Source of the DNA: Rhodospirillales bacterium
GTDB lineage: Bacteria > Pseudomonadota > Alphaproteobacteria > Dongiales > Dongiaceae
Assembly: GCA_009885795.1 (NCBI GenBank)
Contig: VFKA01000063.1
Location: 29,943 to 93,942, forward strand
Length of the DNA stretch: 64,000 nt
Reading direction: 5' to 3'
A program made the position numbers and the translations under genes. The notes beneath the pieces are model-generated. The model was not told the DNA's origin. It was given only the letters and a program-made list of their open reading frames with translations, and ran no database searches. Shown here one piece after another: positions 61,657 through 64,000 of this stretch (its first letter is position 1; each line of letters starts with the position of its first letter).

Positions 61657-62090
61657 GGGTGAAGCTCCAACAGTTCGATCACGATCCCGTTGGGATCGCG
61701 GATGTAGCCGGCCTTGCAGCCGCCCATGGCGCCGCCGGCCACCTCGACGATCTCGCCCTGCGGCCTTGCCCCGGCCGCGACAAGCTGGCGCCAGGTGGCC
61801 TCGATGTCGCGCACTTCGAGGCAGACATGGGCGGCGCCGTTGGCGTTGGGCGCGGGATCCGCGCCGCCGGCCGCGCCGTCGAGGTACTGGATGAATTCCA
61901 TGTGATGACCGTGGCCCAGAAGATGCGCCACCTTGAGCCGCGCCCCGGCGACGCCGGTCGCCTTGCCTTGCCAATCGCCGACCCGCGGGCCTAGCGAGGA
62001 CAGGCGAAACCCGAGTTGCTCGGTCCAGAAGCGCGCCGCGAGCTCGACATCGGCGACGGTGAAGCTCGTATGGTTGAAGCCGGTGATCAT
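61653..62090 (-). CDS. VOC (glyoxalase/dioxygenase fold) protein
   Basis: 145 residues from MITGFNHTSFTVADVELAAR. The VOC pattern is complete: FWTEQLGFRLSSLG, MEFIQYLDGAAGG, AAHVCLEVRDIEATWRQLVA and GYIRDPNGIVIELLELHP. Candidate metal ligands are His7, Glu in MEF, His in AHVC and Glu in IELLE. It may be an epimerase, lyase or dioxygenase acting on the same substrate as its neighbours. It overlaps the SDR stop by one base and the dehydratase start by 4 bases. Confidence 0.9.
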   Translation of the reverse strand: MITGFNHTSFTVADVELAARFWTEQLGFRLSSLGPRVGDWQGKATGVAGARLKVAHLLGHGHHMEFIQYLDGAAGGADPAPNANGAAHVCLEVRDIEATWRQLVAAGARPQGEIVEVAGGAMGGCKAGYIRDPNGIVIELLELHP

Positions 62091-62863
62091 CAGACGAACC
62101 CGTAGGCGGTCCAGCCGCCATTCACTTCGAGCACGTGCCCCGTGACATAGGCGGCGCGCACCGGGTCCAGCAGAAAACAGATGCCGGCGGCGACTTCGTC
62201 CTCGCTGCCGTATCGGCCCATCGGCGTGCGCCGGCACACCGCCGCGGCGTCGAAGCCGCCGCCGGCGGCGAGCTTATCGGTGGCCGTGCCGGCGATGTAG
62301 CCGGGCGCGATTGCATTCGCCCGGATGCCGCGCGCGGCCCATTCGATGGCCTGCATTTTGGTCAGCATGATGAGCGCGGCCTTCGACACGCAATAGGGGC
62401 CGCGCTCGGGCCCGGCGACTTGGCCGAGGACCGAGGAGACGTTGACGATCGAGCCGCCCCGCGCCATGCGCCGCGCCGCCGCGGCCGAGATCGCGATCGG
62501 CGCCATCAGGTTCACCTCGAGGACGCGGCGCCAGCGTTCCATCGTCAGGTCGAGCAAGGGATCGTGGTCCCAGGTGCCGGCGTTGTTGACCAGATCGTCG
62601 ATGCCGCCCCACGCCCGCTCCATGGCGGCGAGCACGCGCCCGACCGCTTCCATGTCGGTCACGTCGCCGGCAACGTGCAGCGCCTTGCCCTTGCCCAGCG
62701 CCGTCGCGGTCGCCTTGGCCGCCTTGCCATCGCGGTCGAGGATGGCGACCCGGCCGCCGGCGGCGACGATGGCGCAGGCGGTGGCGGCGCCGATGCCGGC
62801 CCCCGCCCCGGTGATCAGTACGCGGCGCCCCGACAAGCCGTCCGCAATCCGCCGCTTCGGCAT
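62090..62863 (-). CDS. Short-chain dehydrogenase/reductase
   Basis: 257 residues from the ATG at 62863 (GGAGG 6 bases upstream). Classical SDR features are RRVLITGAGAGIGAATACAI (TGxxxGIG cofactor loop), NNAG in DDLVNNAGTWDHD, the catalytic Ser in GSIVNVSSVLGQ, and YxxxK in PYCVSKAALIMLTKM with Tyr and Lys spaced correctly. VTGHVLEVNGGWTAYGFV is a typical FabG-like end. An Asp after strand 2 (ILDRDG) favours NAD. It is the first gene of SDR-VOC-dehydratase 3 and likely oxidises the sugar or hydroxy acid upstream of the dehydratase. Confidence 0.92.
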   Translation of the reverse strand: MPKRRIADGLSGRRVLITGAGAGIGAATACAIVAAGGRVAILDRDGKAAKATATALGKGKALHVAGDVTDMEAVGRVLAAMERAWGGIDDLVNNAGTWDHDPLLDLTMERWRRVLEVNLMAPIAISAAAARRMARGGSIVNVSSVLGQVAGPERGPYCVSKAALIMLTKMQAIEWAARGIRANAIAPGYIAGTATDKLAAGGGFDAAAVCRRTPMGRYGSEDEVAAGICFLLDPVRAAYVTGHVLEVNGGWTAYGFV

Positions 62864-63036
62864 GGCCGTCCTCCCTTCTTCATCCATACTCTACTAAGCT
62901 GGCGCCCGCCATCGCCCCGCCAACACGCCAAAGGCCCGGCCGTTGCCGGCTTGGCCCTTCGTTATCATGGTGGAGCCAAAAAGCGGCCGCCGGATGCTCT
63001 ATGCTGCTGGCGGTGCCGAGGTAACGAGGAACGAAG

Positions 63037-63369
63037 ATGAAGACCGCGACTCATTCCTTCGACGGACAAATCCGCAAGATGGTCGACCGCATCGTGAGGC
63101 GGTTCGATCCCGAAAGGATCATCTTGTTCGGGTCTCGCGCGCGTGGAACCGCCGGCCCGGACAGCGATGTGGATCTCCTGGTGGTGATGCCGGTCGAAGG
63201 CTCGAAGAGCGAGAGAGAAATCGAAATTGGCGTGGCGCTGCACGACATGGGCCTTCCCATGGACATCATCGTGACCACGCCGGAGGCATTCGAGTGGCGC
63301 CGGAAGATTGCCGGCACCATTGAGCGGCCGGCGGCGCTGGAAGGCAGGGTTCTCTATGCCCGATCGTGA
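63037..63369 (+). CDS. MNT-type nucleotidyltransferase (antitoxin-like)
   Basis: 110 residues. The minimal nucleotidyltransferase signature is RIILFGSRARGTAGPDSDVD followed by LLVVMPVE, giving GSxAxG and the DxD metal ligands, with a further acidic MDIIV strand. MNT proteins pair with HEPN toxins and in known cases (MntA) inactivate them by adding AMP. AGGA lies about 7 bases before the ATG. The stop overlaps the HEPN gene start region by 14 bases. Confidence 0.88.
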   Translation: MKTATHSFDGQIRKMVDRIVRRFDPERIILFGSRARGTAGPDSDVDLLVVMPVEGSKSEREIEIGVALHDMGLPMDIIVTTPEAFEWRRKIAGTIERPAALEGRVLYARS

Positions 63370-63778
63370 CAATGTCCTGGCGGTGGTGCGGGAATGGGTC
63401 GAGTAGGCGGAGAACGACCTAAGAAACGCTGCCCACACATTGAAGATGGAGTCGGATTGCCCGACGGACACGGTATGCTTTCATGCCCAGCAGTGTGCGG
63501 AAAAGTACATGAAAGCCCTGCTGGTATGGCGAGGAGTCGATTTTCCGAAGACCCACGACCTCTCGGCGCTCGTCGCGCTGTTGGCCGCCCGCGATCGGCC
63601 GACGCTCGACTTGGGCGGGCAACGGAGGTTGACGGGGTTCGCCACAGCGGCCCGCTATCCGGGCTGGGGGCCAATCTCGCTTGCAGAGGCCAGGCGCGCT
63701 GTCGCACTCGCCCGCCGCGTCCGCAAGGAAATGCGCGCGTCTTTGCCCAAAGAAGTTCTGCGCCGTAAGAGAACGTGA
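63356..63778 (+). pseudogene. HEPN-domain toxin gene with in-frame amber codon
   Basis: From ATG 63356 the frame reads MPDRDNVLAVVREWVE, then TAG at 63404-63406, then AENDLRNAAHTLKMESD and the HEPN core FHAQQCAEKYMKALLVWRGV, DFPKTHDLSALVALLAARDR, ending KEVLRRKRT. Homologues have a lysine at the stop (a single A-to-T change, AAG to TAG). A short protein could restart at TTG 63440 or ATG 63446, but it would lack the first helix. It may be a silenced toxin, an amber-readthrough case or an error. Confidence 0.8.
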
Positions 63779-63911
63779 TGGAAACCCGGTACAAGGTCGC
63801 GACGCCGCGCAAGGAAGTCGGCGCGAAATCGCGATCGCGCTCGAACGGGTGGCGGCCGGGACGGCGCCGGAGGACTACCGGAAGCCCGACCGGTTCTTCG
63901 CCCGCACCTAA
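63778..63911 (+). pseudogene. DUF499-type ATPase stub, frameshifted and truncated
   Basis: ATG 63778 overlaps the HEPN stop by one base (TGATG) and gives METRYKVATPRKEV, the start of DUF499 ATPases. Homology then continues in another frame (from about 63822) as REIAIALERVAAGTAPEDYR and KPDRFFART, followed by TAA at 63909-63911. About ten residues are missing at the frame change and the Walker A region and the remaining ~900 residues are absent. DUF499 proteins belong to anti-phage loci with DUF1156 methylases, so this looks like the edge of a lost defence system. Confidence 0.65.
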
Positions 63912-64000
63912 GCAGAGATTCGCTGATTGGCCAACGGATGGGGTTTTCGGCTTTCGTTCATGGCTTTGATCTCTTCGTCGATTACGGTTTTGAGGCTGTC
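63908..64000 (-). CDS. C-terminus of an unidentified protein (partial)
   Basis: Thirty sense codons are open to the right edge and end at TAG 63908-63910: DSLKTVIDEEIKAMNESRKP then HPLANQRISA. The composition (Lys/Glu rich) is compatible with a real protein end, but no family is recognised and the piece is too short to be sure. Confidence 0.3.
   Translation of the reverse strand, partial: DSLKTVIDEEIKAMNESRKPHPLANQRISA

Overview
The window is a GC-rich chromosomal segment of an alphaproteobacterium, most likely from the Rhodospirillales or a close relative. This is inferred from gene content and gene order: a SUV3-type helicase, an S4 protein, FdxA and CarD in a row; PduO-type cobalamin adenosyltransferase followed by etfB-etfA-hbd; argH-lptM-lysA-DUF4175; ftsE-ftsX-ydcF-plsC; chorismate mutase-hisC-tyrC divergent from metX-metW; and a class II ribonucleotide reductase. 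No rRNA, tRNA, CRISPR array, prophage or intact transposase was found.

Layout. 1-5.3 kb: edge of a fused spermidine-synthase-like gene, a cupin, a broken hicA beside an intact hicB, a UGT-type glycosyltransferase and an MFS transporter. 5.6-16 kb: htpG, a secreted MORN-repeat protein, helicase/S4/fdxA/carD, a phosphoesterase-fold protein that has lost its metal ligands, a MarR-like regulator and a class III nucleotide cyclase. 16-20.6 kb: an M55 aminopeptidase, a frameshifted twin-transmembrane gene, cobalamin adenosyltransferase, and etfBA-hbd behind a strong sigma70-like promoter. 20.6-22.9 kb: toxin-antitoxin genes (orphan hicB; fitA/vapB-vapC with an operator-like repeat) and two lipoproteins. 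23-38 kb: housekeeping genes (DMT exporter, TlpA thioredoxin, argH, lptM, lysA, DUF4175, a CpdR-like receiver, an MJ0042 zinc-finger protein, ftsEX, ydcF, plsC) and nrdJ, which carries a 375-residue homing-endonuclease intein. 38-50.7 kb: small proteins, a ChaC-like cyclotransferase, DUF2125, homospermidine synthase, aromatic amino acid genes, metXW, a methyltransferase, gamma-glutamyltransferase and the cbtAB cobalt transporter. 51.3-62.9 kb: a catabolic island with three enolase-superfamily (mandelate racemase-like) enzymes, a complete peptide/opine-type ABC importer, an unusual solute-binding protein without a signal peptide, a VOC protein and an SDR. 63-64 kb: an eroded toxin/defence locus (MNT intact, HEPN with an in-frame amber codon, DUF499 ATPase reduced to a frameshifted stub).

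Themes. Adenosylcobalamin is a recurrent need: cobalt uptake (CbtAB), the adenosyltransferase and the B12-dependent NrdJ all lie here. Intergenic spaces hold at least five families of short palindromic repeats; two of these elements are bounded by CTAG-starting inverted repeats. Several genes are broken (hicA, the twin-TM gene, HEPN, DUF499), so each should be checked against reads before being called biological. The observations most worth following up are the conserved-looking pseudo-phosphatase, the intein placed immediately before the expected thiyl-radical cysteine of NrdJ, and the three-enzyme enolase-superfamily island.
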